From NCBI GenBank assembly GCA_019925795.1, contig CM034298.1, positions 50,432,365-50,496,364 of the forward strand: a stretch of DNA of 64,000 nt, given 5' to 3'. Numbering within the stretch: the first letter of the stretch is position 1; the number at the start of each line of letters is the position of its first letter. This document shows, one piece after another, positions 11,991 through 25,540 of the stretch. The translations under genes and the position numbers were made by a program. Origin of the DNA: Dendrobium chrysotoxum (taxonomy: Eukaryota > Streptophyta > Magnoliopsida > Asparagales > Orchidaceae). A model generated the notes under the pieces. The model was not told the origin of the DNA, did no database searches, and worked only from the letters and a program-made list of their open reading frames with translations.

Positions 11991-12779
11991 CAAAGATGGT
12001 CAAATGACCTCTTACGCTTAATCCACTCTATTTAAAGCCTTTTATAGCAGCTCTAAGGTATTCAAGAACCTTTATAGAGTCATTCTTATCCCTTCGATCA
12101 GGATCGAAAAGCTCCAATCACTCCACATGTGTAAGTGGGGATTAAAGAGCTTTACACCTAGGATTTCCTTCATGTCCTTTGATTCTCCTGCTCTCATCCA
12201 CTCCTTAGCCATGTGTCAGGCATCTAGGAGTCTCCCCAAATGATCTCAGCCCTCCATTCAAGTTGAGGACACTTGAATAGGGCAAAATCTCAAATTTAAG
12301 GCTCATTCTAACATTCACCCTCTCTCACTTACTTTCAACATGTAGAGCCTTTCTCCTGTTTCATTCAAGCTCCCCTCAACTCCCTCCACACTTCCTTAAC
12401 TCAATCCAACTGGTTAAGCTTCACCGGTGATGAGATTCCGGCCACACTAATCCTAAGTCCGTCCAAAGCTCGAACCGGTTGATCCAGACTTTTTGAGCTC
12501 GAGGGATCTTCTACAAACCTCTATGTGGACAGCCTACAAGCTCAACCGTGCTTCGAACTTGTCAAAATGACAATTAAATCGAGGTATAATCCTAACCCTA
12601 GGTTAGAACACTTATGTTTAATTAACTTTTTGATGAGTACTTTTTAAAGTTTCAAACCAATCCCCCATTATTTCTATTTATCCTAGAAATCTAGGTTTAA
12701 AATTTTAAGTTATTTGATCAACCTGATTGAATGAATGAGCCAAAAAACTCATTATAGGGTTTAAATGTAACATATGCTT

Positions 12780-13110
12780 AGTATACATTTTTTGGGTCGT
12801 TGATCCCATGATCAACGACCTAGATAAAGCTATTCTGCAGTTTCATTCGACCGCAGATCTGATCCCGTAGCTGATCTCTCTATCCGACGTAATAAGAGTC
12901 ATTTAATTCAGAAGGTTGAAGATCAGACGACTACACGACGGTGCTGACGCGGATATGTTAAAACTGCATCCGCCCCCTTTGCAGAACCATTGATGCTGAT
13001 GATTGCGCGGCGGCGCAATCATCAGCCATTAATGTCCGTAGCCGCCGCAGTTTGCTTCACCTAATCGGACGCCACCACATGTCCAAAGCTGTCGCCGGCA
13101 CCGCCAATCT
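12780..13110 (+). promoter_or_regulatory. GC-rich block with strong palindromes, element A LTR
   Basis: Contains arms GGTCGTTGATC / GATCAACGACC (12795-12820, 4-nt loop) and a 14-bp-arm hairpin GCTGATGATTGCGC / GCGCAATCATCAGC (12995-13026, 4-nt loop). It lies at the switch from TTGAC repeats to AT-rich DNA, as in B and D. A promoter role is inference. Confidence 0.4.
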
Positions 13111-13189
13111 TTTTTAAAAGGTTTTAATATTATTTTAAGACTATTTTTAAATCCAGAAAATTTAAAAAAAATTATTTGAAATCCTTTTA

Positions 13190-13194
<5 letters not shown>

Positions 13195-13230
<36 letters not shown>
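13195..13230. repeat. (TA)18 microsatellite
   Basis: An uninterrupted run of TA dinucleotides inside the AT-rich block of element A's 3' LTR. The small ORF spanning it is a product of low complexity. Confidence 0.98.
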
Positions 13231-13238
<8 letters not shown>

Positions 13239-15529
13239 TAATATTCTCAAAAAATTCAGTATGTTAATTTAAAACTAATATTAAGTTAGAATATTAAAAA
13301 TATTTTGAGATATTTTAAAAATAATTAATATTTAATTCAAGTAATTAAAATATTTTAATAAATTTAACATTTTATTTTTAAATATATGTTAAAATTTTCA
13401 TATAATATTTAAGATATTCTATTTTTAAATATTGATTTAAAATATTTTCTCTAAATATTTTAAATAATCTTCATTATTCTAATATTAAATTAATGCTAAA
13501 ATCAATATTAACTTAATTAATTTAACAATTCAAGATTTTATTTTTTAAAAAATATTCTAATTAAATCTTCAAATATATTTTAAATGTTTTAAAAATTAAA
13601 TTTAATTCAAAATATTTCATATAATTTAATCAATTTATATTATTTAAGTATTTAAATAATCAATTAATATTTAATTAAATAAATATTTTACACTTTCAAA
13701 TTTTAAAACTTTTATATTAAAACATTTTAAATAATTCAAGAATTATCTTAAAATATTTTAATTCAAAATTGAAATTAGATTGAGATATATTCTATATTTT
13801 AAATGATTTTAAATTGATTAAATATTTAAATATTTAATTAATATTTAATCTTTTTTAATTCAAATAATTTTAAAATATTAAAGAAAATTATTTTAAATAA
13901 TTAAATATTTTAGAAATAATTAAGGCCTAATTAAATTTAATTTAAGAATTTTTTTGAAACTAATTAATTTTAAATTAATTTAAATTCATTTAATTATCTT
14001 AAAAGTTTAAAAATTCAAAAGAAATTGAAGTTAAGTCATAAAAATTATCGTAATATATACAAATCTTTAGATTTTTAATTACTTTCAAAATTAAAATCTT
14101 AATTTTCTTTAAATAATCCTAATTATTTAATTATTTTAATATTTAATTAATACTAGATTAAATATTTTTAAAATTAAAAATTTATTTTTTAAATTACTTT
14201 AAGTAATCAGAGGATCTCTCAATAACATTTTGGAATTATTTTGATGTTATTTTTAATTATTTTATTTTAAAATTTATATTTTCATGTATAGGTATATATA
14301 TATATGTATTTAAATCTTTACATATAGAGAGATCCCTTGAAGTTTTAAGCATAGATTGAGCTACTTGAACAGAATTGATAGGGATGATTAGTGAACAATT
14401 TTGTCTTGATTGTTCACTAATCTAATTTTTAACTATATGTCTTATATTAATCTTTGCATGCTTAGGATACACACACTCGCACTTAGCCTAGGCTCTCCTA
14501 GTTTTAAGGACTTGATTATGCTTATATGTGTGCTTATCATATCTTTTATCGAGGGTTAGTTTAGACATTGATTTAAGCCCATACAACTTAATGTCATCTT
14601 AAGGATAATAATTAATGACTAATATTTAGATAATTTAGAATAATTTTGGAAATTAGGATACACCCCCTATTAACATGAAATTAAAACTATTTGAACTTAG
14701 TGACACATACAGCCCATAGAAAAATTTTCACTAATTTTAAAAATCATTAAAATATTTATTTAATTAATCCATAATTAAATCTTAAAAACTTCTAGAAATT
14801 AAAATAAATCAAACTTAAATCCAAAAAATAAAAATAATACCTCAAATTGACTAGAATTCAACCCTTAATTAAAGAAAAATAAAAGCTCCTTGATTGGACT
14901 TCAAATTTAAGCTTAATTTAATTTTAATTAAAAATTAATATTTAATTAATTTAATTAATTAAAAATTCTAAAAAATTCCCAAAAACTTTAAAATCTCTTA
15001 GGTCATGCCTGGCCTTTGGAGTTGATTTCAAGGAGTTTGGTATTCATTCGGAGCAAAATTATTAAAAGGTCCTTAATTAAACAGTTTTAATAATTCAAAT
15101 AAATACCCAAATTTCTAAAAATCATAACTAATTCCAAAAAATTCTAAATTGAGCAAACTTAAAGGCATTGGACTCTATTTAGGGTCTAATATTTATTAAA
15201 AATAACAAAGCACAATAAATAATTCAAAATCAAAAGGTTAACTCTTTGGTCAACCTTAAGTCAAAATTTAAGCCAAAACTTCAAATATTCGTAACTTAAT
15301 ATAGAAAACTCTAAATCTAGCAAACTCAAATCCTAATTACTCACCAAAAGGTCTAATATTTAAAAAAAATATGAAAACTCTAGAAATCTAATTAAATCTA
15401 AAAGTCTATTTTGACCCCTTCAATTAATACATTAAAATAATCCAAAATTTCCAAAATTTGATAATTAATTTTAAATTCCAAAAAATATTAAATCAATGTT
15501 AAAATCAATCAACCATCCCTTTAATATAT
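13231..15529 (+). other. AT-rich non-coding block of element A LTR
   Basis: Very AT-rich, dominated by TTAAT/ATTAA runs, with no credible coding sequence. Equivalent blocks occur in D (23771-25540) and in B (about 33700-35580 and 55300-57310). Confidence 0.8.
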
Positions 15530-15800
15530 AACACCACTCTAAAGATGATGTTTCTAGGATGGACTACTCTAGGGGGCTAAGTGTCCTTAGGAGGCTTGGT
15601 TCCTCAAGCTTAGTGGCACAACGTCATGAACGGATTCAATGGAGTATTAATTCTTCAAATCAATTAATTATTAATGATTCAACTCAGCTTAAAATCCTTA
15701 ATCTAACTACATTAATCAAGTTTTTAGGTTGGCTACCTCGAGCTGCGGGGTTTCGTGTTCTAAGGAGGCCTGATTCCTCGAGCCTGTGAAATAATACCCC
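15530..15800 (+). repeat. Insertion specific to element A's LTR, with an internal duplication
   Basis: About 270 bp absent at the equivalent places of D and B. It has two degenerate copies of a roughly 60-bp unit ('CTTAGGAGGCTTGGTTCCTC' near 15587 and 'CTAAGGAGGCCTGATTCCTC' near 15758). The 76-codon ORF across it is not supported as a gene. It may be a small element or an old local duplication. Confidence 0.5.
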
Positions 15801-18582
15801 GACCATTTAATGGCAAATTCAATTAATTTAAGCCTTAAAAATAACAATTAATCAATCTTAATAAAAATTTATCAACCTTTAAACCTTAATTAATTAAACT
15901 CATTTAAATATACCTATTATCACAAGGTAACCCAAACCTACGAGGCTATTAAGTTAGCCCCATGGAAGGTGAAATAAACTTTACGGCTTCGGTGGGCAAC
16001 AAAGGTGGTAGCCATTTTACTTTAAAATAATATATCTTAAAATTGAGGTTAAATCATTAATATTTAAACTTTAATAAAAAAAAATTTTTAAGCCTTTCAA
16101 CCAACCAGAACATTAAACAACTTCAATCAAATATCCCATATAGGATATACCCAAGCCACACAGCCTACCCACATACACTTTAGATGATTTTTTAGGACAA
16201 CCAACTCTATTCTTAGGTTGAGCTGGTGTTTACTTTTTTTGCTGTTTGTCGCATTTTTTGTGATTTTCACTACATATTGATTACTAGTTTAGATTGATAT
16301 ATTTTTTTATTTAATTTTACACTCTGTGATGTGATTGATTATGCATTAGATTGCTCCTAGGTTAGGGATGAGTTATTTTAGTTCAATCTTATGCAGGTGG
16401 CCATGCTCATACAGGACATTTAAAAGCTAAAATTAAGCTTTAATTCATGATGTTTTCTGCAGGTGCTTCAGAATGCTTAAGTCCCCCTTTACAATCCAAA
16501 AAACATGGCCAAGTGTGATTGTGATTTGAGTATTTAAAATTTTAATTATTAACTGCTTGTGATGTTAACTTAAATGTTGATTTGTTAGGATAACACTGCA
16601 GGTTGTTAAGTCTAGATTTTCCTTTTTATATTTAAATATAATTTAAGTTGTAATTGCGTCATAATATGTCAAAGTGATTATTTGAGATGGGATATTAAAT
16701 ATCGAATTTAAAATCCAAAGAGAAGGGTGACATCCCCTAGAGGAGAGTCCCTCTTTATTTGGGTATCCAGATTAGGATACTTTGAGTATCCAAGAAGAAA
16801 AGAAAACACCCCTTCGGGGAGGAGTTTATTTTCACTTGGATATCTGGACCGGACAAATCCAAGGAGATTGCAGAAGGAAGAAGAAGTGAAGAACAAGAAG
16901 ACCCATTCTCAAAGTCACTTGAGTCTTAGGAGTAGAATCCAGATTATTGTCAGTGGTACTCAGCCACTTTACCTTTTCAGTAGATCTTGGGTTATAATAT
17001 TAAGTGGCACTTACCACATGGACTTTCATTTTGACTATTAATTTAATTGATTTTATTATTGATTGATGTGTTAATTTTGATATAGGATTGCATGCTTTTA
17101 GTAGTTTTTTGGCGATCTTGCATGTTGTATTTGATTTAACCTGGAACCTGATCAGAGGCTTGTGAGGGAACGTTAAAAATTCTTTTACTTAAATAAATTA
17201 AAACTTTTAGCCAATTTAGCAACTCTAACGATTTTAAGAAGTAAGCCTGGGATCGTCGGGAGTTCATATAGCTTTTTTGTTGCACCTTCTTTTCTTTATT
17301 AGGCACCTCCCCACCTGCGGGTTTTGGCAGACCACCTGGCCTATGAAGGTGTAAATCTATTAAGAGGAATCTGTGCAATCTCTAGGATAAAATCTATTTT
17401 TAAGCCTTTTTAAAATTACTTCATTTTGATTTTAAGCATTTATCAAGTCAACTAGCATGCATTACATTAGAAATCATATAAAGAGTCAAATAAAATTTTA
17501 ATTATATTTACTTAAGCATCAAATACCCCACATAAGTGAAGGGGCCATTTAAGGCCATTCTCTAGTCATCAGCCCCATTTCCTTAAAACTTATCTTAATC
17601 AAATATCCCTACCACTCTTTCACTAATGACCAGACTCATGGTTTTTTTAAAGCACCTAGGTGGTTAGCTGGCTCCCCAATTCAGGCTAGGATAAGACTAG
17701 GTTTTTGCACTGCATTAGCTAGGTTCAAGCTACTAATTTTTAGTACTCAATTTAGACTTAGGTTCTGAGGCAGGCTCATACTATAAGACCTTAACCTCTA
17801 GGAATCTAATCCTAACCTGCTAAGAAAATTAACAACTCAAACTTAAATATCTTTCAATTCAAATTCAAGCCTAACACTTAGGTTAGATTGGGGCACTTCT
17901 GAATTATTTCAAAATCCCAGGTGCCTCCTACCCTTCCTCCTTTGATTCCAAAAATTAGTGCTCACTTTTGATTAATTCCCTGTTGAATTTCTAATCCTCA
18001 CCTCCTTTGATATCAAGCCTTAAAATCTTAAATGAAATTTCTACCGCTATTTTAATCAAGATTATTCATAGAAAATTCTGGTTTCCCTACGATATAATTA
18101 GCTATGTGGGCTTGCACTCGTAGGAGATTTAAAAACCCAGATCAAGTTTTCAAAATCAAGTTATTTAAAACTTCAATTAATTATCTTTGAAAATTTTAAA
18201 TTCAATGATCATTGTCATCATTTTTAAATGATCGATAGTGATTGATATCTTCTTTCCTTGGAGAGATATATCTATTACTATATAATTTTGATTATAAAAT
18301 TAATGATCCCTTTATACAAAATTAACATAGTCAAACACTCGATCAAATATTATTTTAATCCTTTAGGATCATATGTTGTCTTTTCTCGAGTTGACTATGA
18401 TAATTAGGATAAATTCAAAGCTTTGTAATCTGAACCTATTAAGGAATGATATTTTTTGCCTCCTCAGGTGATATATTATTCATAATTAAGTGTTCAATTT
18501 CAAAATCAAAATTCATGCAATTAAATTCTCTCAAATAAAATTAAACTTTTTCAAAACTCGAACAATACTTTTCAATCAAACA

Positions 18583-20432
18583 ACAGTCTGGAATACCGAA
18601 GGATTGCACGAACCTGTAGTGAAGCATCTGGAATGTCGAATAAGCAAGAAAGTGAGCAATGAAAGCCAAGGATGAAAAGTAAATGGAAAGATCAAATGAG
18701 CTTGCTTCGAGTCTTTTGAAGTCCTACGAATTCAAATCTTTCATCTTTGGGTTGGGTTGGGTCAATCAGTTTTACAAGATTGAAATAAAAAATGAAATTC
18801 AATTGAATATCTATGTGTCTAATCTATGTGTCAAGATTTAATTAGGATGCAGAGCTACATTTGGACTCCAAACCAAATAATTTCTCCTCACTTTGGGGCT
18901 GGAGGTTACAGTTTAAGGCAGAGGCAAGGTTGGCCAAAAGGTTAGAAGGAGGATCCTGCTAGGCCGAAGGAGGATTCTGTTGGAGGAAGAAGATAGGGGA
19001 GAGAAGGAATAGGTAAGAAATTTAATTTTTGTAGATTTTTTTTTTATTTGTGTAAATTTTCAAATTAAATTATATCTAATTATTATTTAAGATTCAACTG
19101 GTATATTAAGAGAAGTTTTAAGGTAAAAGTATTATTTTTGGATAAATTGATTTTGTTCATATGATTAGAAAAAAATAAATTATAGGAATAGTAGTAGTTG
19201 AGAAATGTGAGTTGTGTAGGTAATTTACAAATATAGGAATCTACGATGTGTTTGAATCGAGGAGGCAACTTGATGTAGAAGTAAGAAATACAAATTTTAA
19301 TTTAGAAAGAAAGTTCTTTAATTTTTTGACATGTAAAATTGCATTTGAGTCAAACAAAATATAAAATGCATTAGAAATCCTTTGTAGTGTTGAATGTGGA
19401 TCTACGATCACATTTAAATTTTAACAATTCAAGCTCAAAGTTAAGTGTATTTTACTCACACAAATGTTTTACTAATTCACAACATTTCAAAAAACAATTT
19501 AATGAGTTTTCTATTGCATTTTTTTATATACATGGATTGCATTACTTATATATTTATATTAATGCTTGGACCCTTTAATTACGAATTAAAGAATTGATTA
19601 GAAATTCTAAGCCTAAAGAGTGTCATGTTAATACCTGCGCGGGTGGGGTAAAAGGGATAGCAATTGAGGAATTAGGATCTCAATGTAGTTTAATAGTGAA
19701 AATGTTAGGTTTTACTTTGGCTCCCTTGAATATTATTATGAAGTTATAAAAGCTAACTTTATGTTATGATGATGGCCAGAACTTCGGCATCTGCTCATGA
19801 TACATTCATAGGCTTAAGATGAAATGAGAGATAAAAAAAGAACATAATTAATAAATGAAGTATTTGTATGAATAATTTTTACATTGGATGTTTAAATCAT
19901 TAAATGAGGTGATATTGGTCTTATCTATCACACAAAAAATATTCTATAATTACTCATTCATATGAGCATATATATATGCTAAATTATTTATAAATAAAAT
20001 GTGCATTTAGTTTAATCATAAATATATTCATTTTGTTCACTATTAAATTTTCTTTGAATTTTGTATTAGAATTTCATATTTTTGAGCCACATAGCTCACC
20101 AAATTTTTATTCTAGCTTGTGTTACAGGAAAGGACAAGGATAAGGTGGAAGCCGAGTAGAACCAAGTTAATTTAAAACTTATGATTTGTTGCATAGCTAC
20201 GTAAGATGAGTCTCGAGCAAAGTTACATAGCTGTTTGGTGTGATAATATTTTTGGTTTGTTAGTTGTTTTGTAATTATATGCATATGATATAAATAAAAT
20301 ATTTTGTATGGTTTCACTTTATAGATGAATGTGGTAAAATGCAACATGAATATATATTTAGAATGCTTATGAGTTATAAATATTGAGAAATCATGTATTT
20401 TCCTTTATTGCACTTTATGTTGTTTGGAGGGG
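18583..20432. other. Spacer between elements A and D; possible LTR relic
   Basis: AT-rich with no supported gene. A short duplication lies at about 18943-18985 (GAAGGAGGATCCTGCTAGG / GAAGGAGGATTCTGTTGGAGG). The stretch around 20085-20160 ('GAGCCACATAGCTCACC', then 'TTACAGGAAAGGACAAGG') reminds me of the 3' half of chromovirus (Del/Tekay) LTRs, so D may have inserted in an older LTR. No ends or duplication can be shown. Confidence 0.3.
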
Positions 20433-20454
20433 GTAGCTGTTGACCTCATTTTTA

Positions 20455-21080
20455 TATGAGGTTAGTATGACCAATCCAGACCTTAGGATCAATCCAGAAC
20501 TTAGGATCTTTCCAATCCTTAGGATCAATCTTAACCCTATGATCAATCTGATCTTAGATCAATCCAGACTTTAAGATTAATCCAAATTCAAATCAATCCT
20601 GACCCCAGATCAATACAATGTAAGACAAATCTAGATTCTAGGATTCTCCTAAACTTCAGACCCTAGGATCTATTCTAGACCCTAGGATTCTACCTGACTC
20701 TAGATCATATGATCCTCTTAAACCTTAGGATTCTTCTAGATCTATCTAGAGCTTAGGATTCTTCTAGATCCTAAGACTATTCTAGATCCCAGGCCCTAGG
20801 ACTTCCAGACCCTAAGATCTTCCTAGAAATCAAACTTTAGGATCTACTCTAGATCCTAAGATCCTTCTAGATCTTGAATGTTAGGATTCCTAGATCTTAG
20901 GATTCTTCTAGATTATAGGATTCTTCCAGACCCCAGATCCTAGGATTTCCCTAGGACTTCTAGATTCTAGGATTTTCCCAGACTCCAGTCCCTAGGATCT
21001 ATTCTAGACCCTAGGATTCCCTTAAGCTGATTTGGACCCTAGTACCTATTCTAAACCCTAGGATTTTTCTAGATCAATCC
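20455..21080 (+). repeat. GATCCTAGG-type short repeats at the start of the D LTR
   Basis: Dozens of irregular copies of words such as CTTAGGATC, CCCTAGGATT and TTCTAGATC, spaced about 15-25 bp, many of them palindromic around CCTAGG or CTAG. The same kind of array occupies the first ~600 bp of both LTRs of element B. Confidence 0.85.
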
Positions 21081-21479
21081 AAGTTTCAATTCAATCTAAA
21101 TTTAAGTCAAATCCTATCATTCAAGCTCAAAATTCAATTCAAAACCAGATTTCCAGATTCAAATCTAAGGCTAAAGGTCTAAGTCCTGAAAGCCTTTTCC
21201 AGCAAATCTTTGAACACTTCAAAACCCTATCAAATGACCTCTGATTCAAGGTTTATTAGTTCCACACTGATGTGACATGTCTCTAGAGACAACCCTCCAA
21301 ATTTGAGCTCATTCTGAGGTCTCTAACCCCAGAAATTGAATTGAAATCCAAAGGCTGTAAAACCTTTAAATATTTACAGTCCATGCCACTGGACCTACCA
21401 CCCAGTGGATTTTGACCGTGGAGCTTTCTTCAAAGCCTCCAATCACCTCCAAACCCTTGATTATGACCCATTGAGCATT

Positions 21480-22640
21480 AAACTGCAATTTGTTGGACTC
21501 AATTTGACCCCCAGTTGACCAAGGGTCGAAATGACCAAAATACCCCTATGGGGTGTAACTCGTCACTTGAACCAAATGACCTCCAAATCAAATGCAGTCA
21601 CTTCCAGCAAGTTTCAAATATCAAACCAAACCTGGTTGACCCATTCCCTAACCCTGGGTCAACCTGGTTGACCAAGTCAACCTAGTTGACCCATTTAGCC
21701 TATTAAGAGCCCAAATAGGTGATTTGACCCAAATGACCTATTCAAACCCTAGAACCACTTCTACCAGACTTTAAACCTCATTTTGAATCATTCTAGCCCA
21801 AACTTTGACCCTAGGTCAACCTGGTTGACCAAGTCAACCCAGGTTGACCAGTTCAAACCCTTAAGCTTCTCTATTTTAAATCAAGTCTTAAATGCAGTCA
21901 AAACTCCTTCAAGCTTCCTTGATTACTCCCCCTAGTGATGTGGACTTGACTGGATATCATGTCCTAGTCATCAGTTGACTTGGTCAACTAGATCCATATC
22001 TGGTCAAACCTAGTCAACTTAAGCTCATTCACTATATGCACTCAAACCCAACTTAGACAAATTATTCAAACCCCATCAAATCCTATTCAAACCTCTCTAA
22101 TCACTCTTCTCAATGATTCAGACTTGATTGGACCCTTGACCCAGTCAACATTTGACTTGGTCAACTAAACTCAATTCAAGTCAATTCAAGTTAATATGGG
22201 CTCCTTTAAGGACTCATATTCAAATTCAAGCCAGTTAAGCCCTTCAAACTTTCAAGTTACTCTAATATGTTACTCAAACTCATTTCAACCAATAAGAAGT
22301 CAAATCATTATAGACTTTGACTTAGTCAAATTTCAATAATGATTAAACCTCAACCCAAAGTCAAGCTACAATCAAATTGAGTTATCCAATCTACACCAAG
22401 CCTCAAATAGACTCCAACTTATAGCTTAGTCATGTCCTAGCCATAGGTCAATCAAACCCAAGCTATCTTAATCAAGTCAACCCATTGCTATTTGGTCAAG
22501 CTTCATTGATTTGCTCAAGCATTGAATCCATTACTTCAAACCCATTTCAAATCATTTTAAAATCTTCCAACCATTCCCTGAGCTTCATATTATTAGTCTT
22601 GACCAAAGTTGATTGGTCAAAACTAGTCAATTAGAGACCT
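21480..22640 (+). repeat. TTGAC/GTCAA inverted-repeat cluster, element D
   Basis: Dense W-box-like words in both orientations, for example 'GGTCAACCTGGTTGACCAAG' near 21657 and again near 21813. Spacing is less regular than in B. Confidence 0.75.
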
Positions 22641-22679
22641 AGAATCCTATTGCTATGGTCAAACCCATACCGCTTCAAT

Positions 22680-23770
22680 CTAGACTTGCCCAGCTCACCC
22701 CAAGAACTCCAGAAGCTTCTCTGGAGCCACCCAGACCCAACCCAATCCCTAGCTTGCTCCCAGCTCGACCCTAACCGCTTCCAGGTGGTCCTCCCCACGT
22801 GAAGACAACCTCCTAGTCATTCCAGCTAGTACGATTCTCCCCTCTGTCCCCTAATGGCCTGTGCCAGATGTCAAACATCTAAGGACTCTATCTAAGGTAT
22901 CAGGACCGTCCAAGGAAGCTCCCATATCTCGAATAGAGTGAGGAGGACGGAACTTAAGAGGAAGGAGGATTCCCTATTCGAATCCATCTGGAGAGCGTCT
23001 GGCTTTTCGTTTTACATCCCCAGACGCTTCTCAACCCTTCCCTGATAATTTTATGGTGTTTGGTGGCCGCCGGCGACAAGCTCGAGGACGAATCGAAGCC
23101 AAGTCCACCCTTGCTGTTCTAACTCCTTGTAGAAGCTTCTTCTGAGCTCGAAGTCTTCTACAAACCTAAGCGCGGACAATCTACAAGCTCAACTGCATCT
23201 TGAACTCGTCAAATCGTCATCTGAATTAAGGTTTATCTTAAACCCTAGGTTATTCTCTAGATTCTTAAATAAACCTCAGAAGATTGCGTCAATAGCTTAG
23301 AAAAGGATTCTCTACTCTTGATTAGATCCTATACTACCTCTGTCTATTATTCTAAACCATTTTGATTCATTATTTAAGCTATATAAATTTAAACTTGAGT
23401 TTAGGGTTTATGGTGGCTGAGGGAAGGAGATGAAATCAAGGCCGTTCATCCGTTTTATTTGATATGAACAGTTGTGATTTGATCACAGTTAATAGCTGGT
23501 TCAGATGCTTCAAACCGCGGTGAGGTCAGGCCTTTGTTCGATTGAATCTGGTCCTTCTGTTCAAACCGCGGGTTGAATTCAGACCGTCTGATCCTGCTGA
23601 ATCGGGATCAGCCGCAGGTATGATCCGAACCGTTGGATCAATGCTATTTTAGATCTAACGGTCACGAATCTTGCCACGCTGGATAAGTAAGGCGGGCCCA
23701 CTTGACCGCCGCCGCTTCCATGGATTAGCACGTGGTTGACACGTGTAAAGCACTATGCCGCCGGTTATTA
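22680..23770 (+). promoter_or_regulatory. GC-richer block of the D LTR, candidate promoter region
   Basis: Sits at the border between TTGAC repeats and AT-rich DNA. It includes GTTCAT..ATGAAC (about 23445-23468) and TGTGAT..ATCACA arms, and two CACGTG/CACGTG-like words near 23725-23745 ('CACGTGGTTGACACGTG'). Position and palindromes match the GC-rich blocks of A and B. Function is inferred. Confidence 0.35.
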
Positions 23771-25540
23771 ATTATTTAAATTTCATTTTAAATTTAAGTA
23801 AATTGCTGTAATCTTCAAAAAACCATAAGAATTTCAAATCTGATCCAAATTTGACGTATAAATACTCATTCTCTTCATAATTAAATATACTTTATTTTAA
23901 AAATAAAATTAAAATATTTTGACTAATATCTTAATAGTTATTTCAATTATTCAGAAAACCTTTTTTTAATTTTAAATAAATATATATGTATTATTTTAAA
24001 CTAGAATTTGGCAGAGGTGTTCTAGGGTCTGTTGATGATCTCCCATAATTTTCTTAAGTCTATTTGATGCAATCCCAATCATTTTGTGAATTTATAAAGA
24101 TCTAGGTCAAGTATTGATCTAGATTTTTAAAAATTCACAATTAATTCAATTTAAATCCAATCAAAGCATGCTAGAGTTCTATGGAATCAGCTGAGCTTTA
24201 TCTTCAACTGAGTAGTGAACTTAGATCATGATCATGTCTAGTTTAATCTAAGTCTACTTTCATTAGTATTTTTGATTTATACCCTTAATAATCAAGTTAT
24301 GCATGATCATGGCTCCAAATTAGATTGAACTTGATTTTAGGATGTTTTCTATATCCTCAAATGACTTCAATTCATTTTGGATGTGTTTATCTCTTTATAA
24401 TCAATCATTAAGATCATAGGTCACTATGTGACATATAATTTAAATGATTTATTATGAAACCATTCCATAGAATATTAGGGTATCATTTCATAGCATGATT
24501 GCTGTATTTGAGTTGATTTTGATTAATGTCCAAGGGTTAGTGACTTCAATTTGAACCTACTTAACCTAGTGTCATTAAGAACAATAATTAAGGGCTCTTT
24601 TAGAGAACTTAGAAAAATTATAAAAATTAGGATACACTTCAAATTGACTTCAAACTTTGAACATTTGAACATAGTGACACATAAAACCTTAAGAAAATTT
24701 CTCACTGACTTTTGAAGTCATTAAACCCCTTAATCAACTTAATCAAAATTAAATCTTAATTAAGCCATTAAACCTTCCAGAAATTCTAATAAATCAAATT
24801 TAAATCCAAAAATTACACATAACACCTCAAACTAACCAGAATTAAACCCTTAATCAATGAAAAATAAAAGCCCTTTGACTGGACTTCAAAATTAAGTTTA
24901 ATTTAAGTTTAATTGAAATTCAATATTTAATTAATTTAATTAATTAAAAATAATTAAAAAATTCCAAAAATTTCTCAAACACTTGGAGATCACTCCTTAG
25001 GTCATTCCTGACCTTTGGAGTTGATTTCAAGAAGTTTGGAGGTCATTTGGATTCAAATCATAAAAAGGACCTCTAATTAAACAATTTTAAAAATTCAATA
25101 AATACTCAAAACTTCAAAAATTCATAACTAATTCAAATGAACTCCAAATTGAGCAAACTCAAAGGCATACAACTCATCTTAAGGTCTAATATTTATTACA
25201 AATATTAAGTTTCCAGAAATTAATCAATTTGGAAAAAGTCAACTTTTGGTCAAACCTAGTTCAAATTCAAGTCAAAACTTCAAACCTTCATAATAAAATC
25301 TAGAAAAATCCAATTTCAGTGTACTTACTGTCTAACTGATCGTATTAAGATCTAGTATTTTAATAAAATATTAAATTTCCATAAAACCCTTTAAATCAAA
25401 AAGTCAACTTTTGACCCTTGAATTAAATGAATAAAATAATCCAGAAAATTCCAGAATTCAATAAATCATTCAAAATTCCAGAAAATATCAACTTAACTTT
25501 AAAATCAGCAACCAACCAATTTTGAATAAAATTTATCAAC
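23771..25540 (+). other. AT-rich block of the D LTR
   Basis: Non-coding, AT-rich, collinear with the AT-rich blocks of A and B but shorter. Nothing else recognised. Confidence 0.75.

Larger units (their letters stand above)
1..18582 (+). mobile_element. Element A: degenerate Ty3/gypsy Tat/Ogre-like LTR retrotransposon (5' end outside window)
   Basis: An old LTR retrotransposon on the plus strand. The first 2383 bases match 16199-18582 base for base in order (about 90% by eye), which identifies them as the ends of the two LTRs. Between them lie a PBS, a repeat-rich leader and a badly broken ORF1-gag-protease region collinear with the better preserved element B. RT, RNase H, integrase, the 3' untranslated region and roughly the first 0.9 kb of the 3' LTR are missing: protein-coding sequence runs straight into mid-LTR sequence near 10703. 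A copia solo LTR at 8013-9663 interrupts the protease. The LTR ends differ more from each other than those of element B do, so A is probably the oldest of the large elements here. The target duplication cannot be tested because the left end is outside. Confidence 0.9.
10703..18582 (+). repeat. 3' LTR of element A, 5'-truncated
   Basis: Begins in mid-LTR: 'CACTGGACCTGCCACCCAGT' at about 10752 matches 21384 in D and the inverse near 38150 and 59850 in B. By comparison with D about 0.9 kb of the LTR start is missing. Order inside: TTGAC-rich repeats, promoter-like GC-rich block, AT-rich block with a TA microsatellite, then the conserved last 2.4 kb. It ends CAATCAAACA at 18582. Confidence 0.88.

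Noticed and set aside
13029..13250. 73-codon ORF over the TA microsatellite
   Set aside because: Its Tyr-Ile run is the translation of TA repeats.
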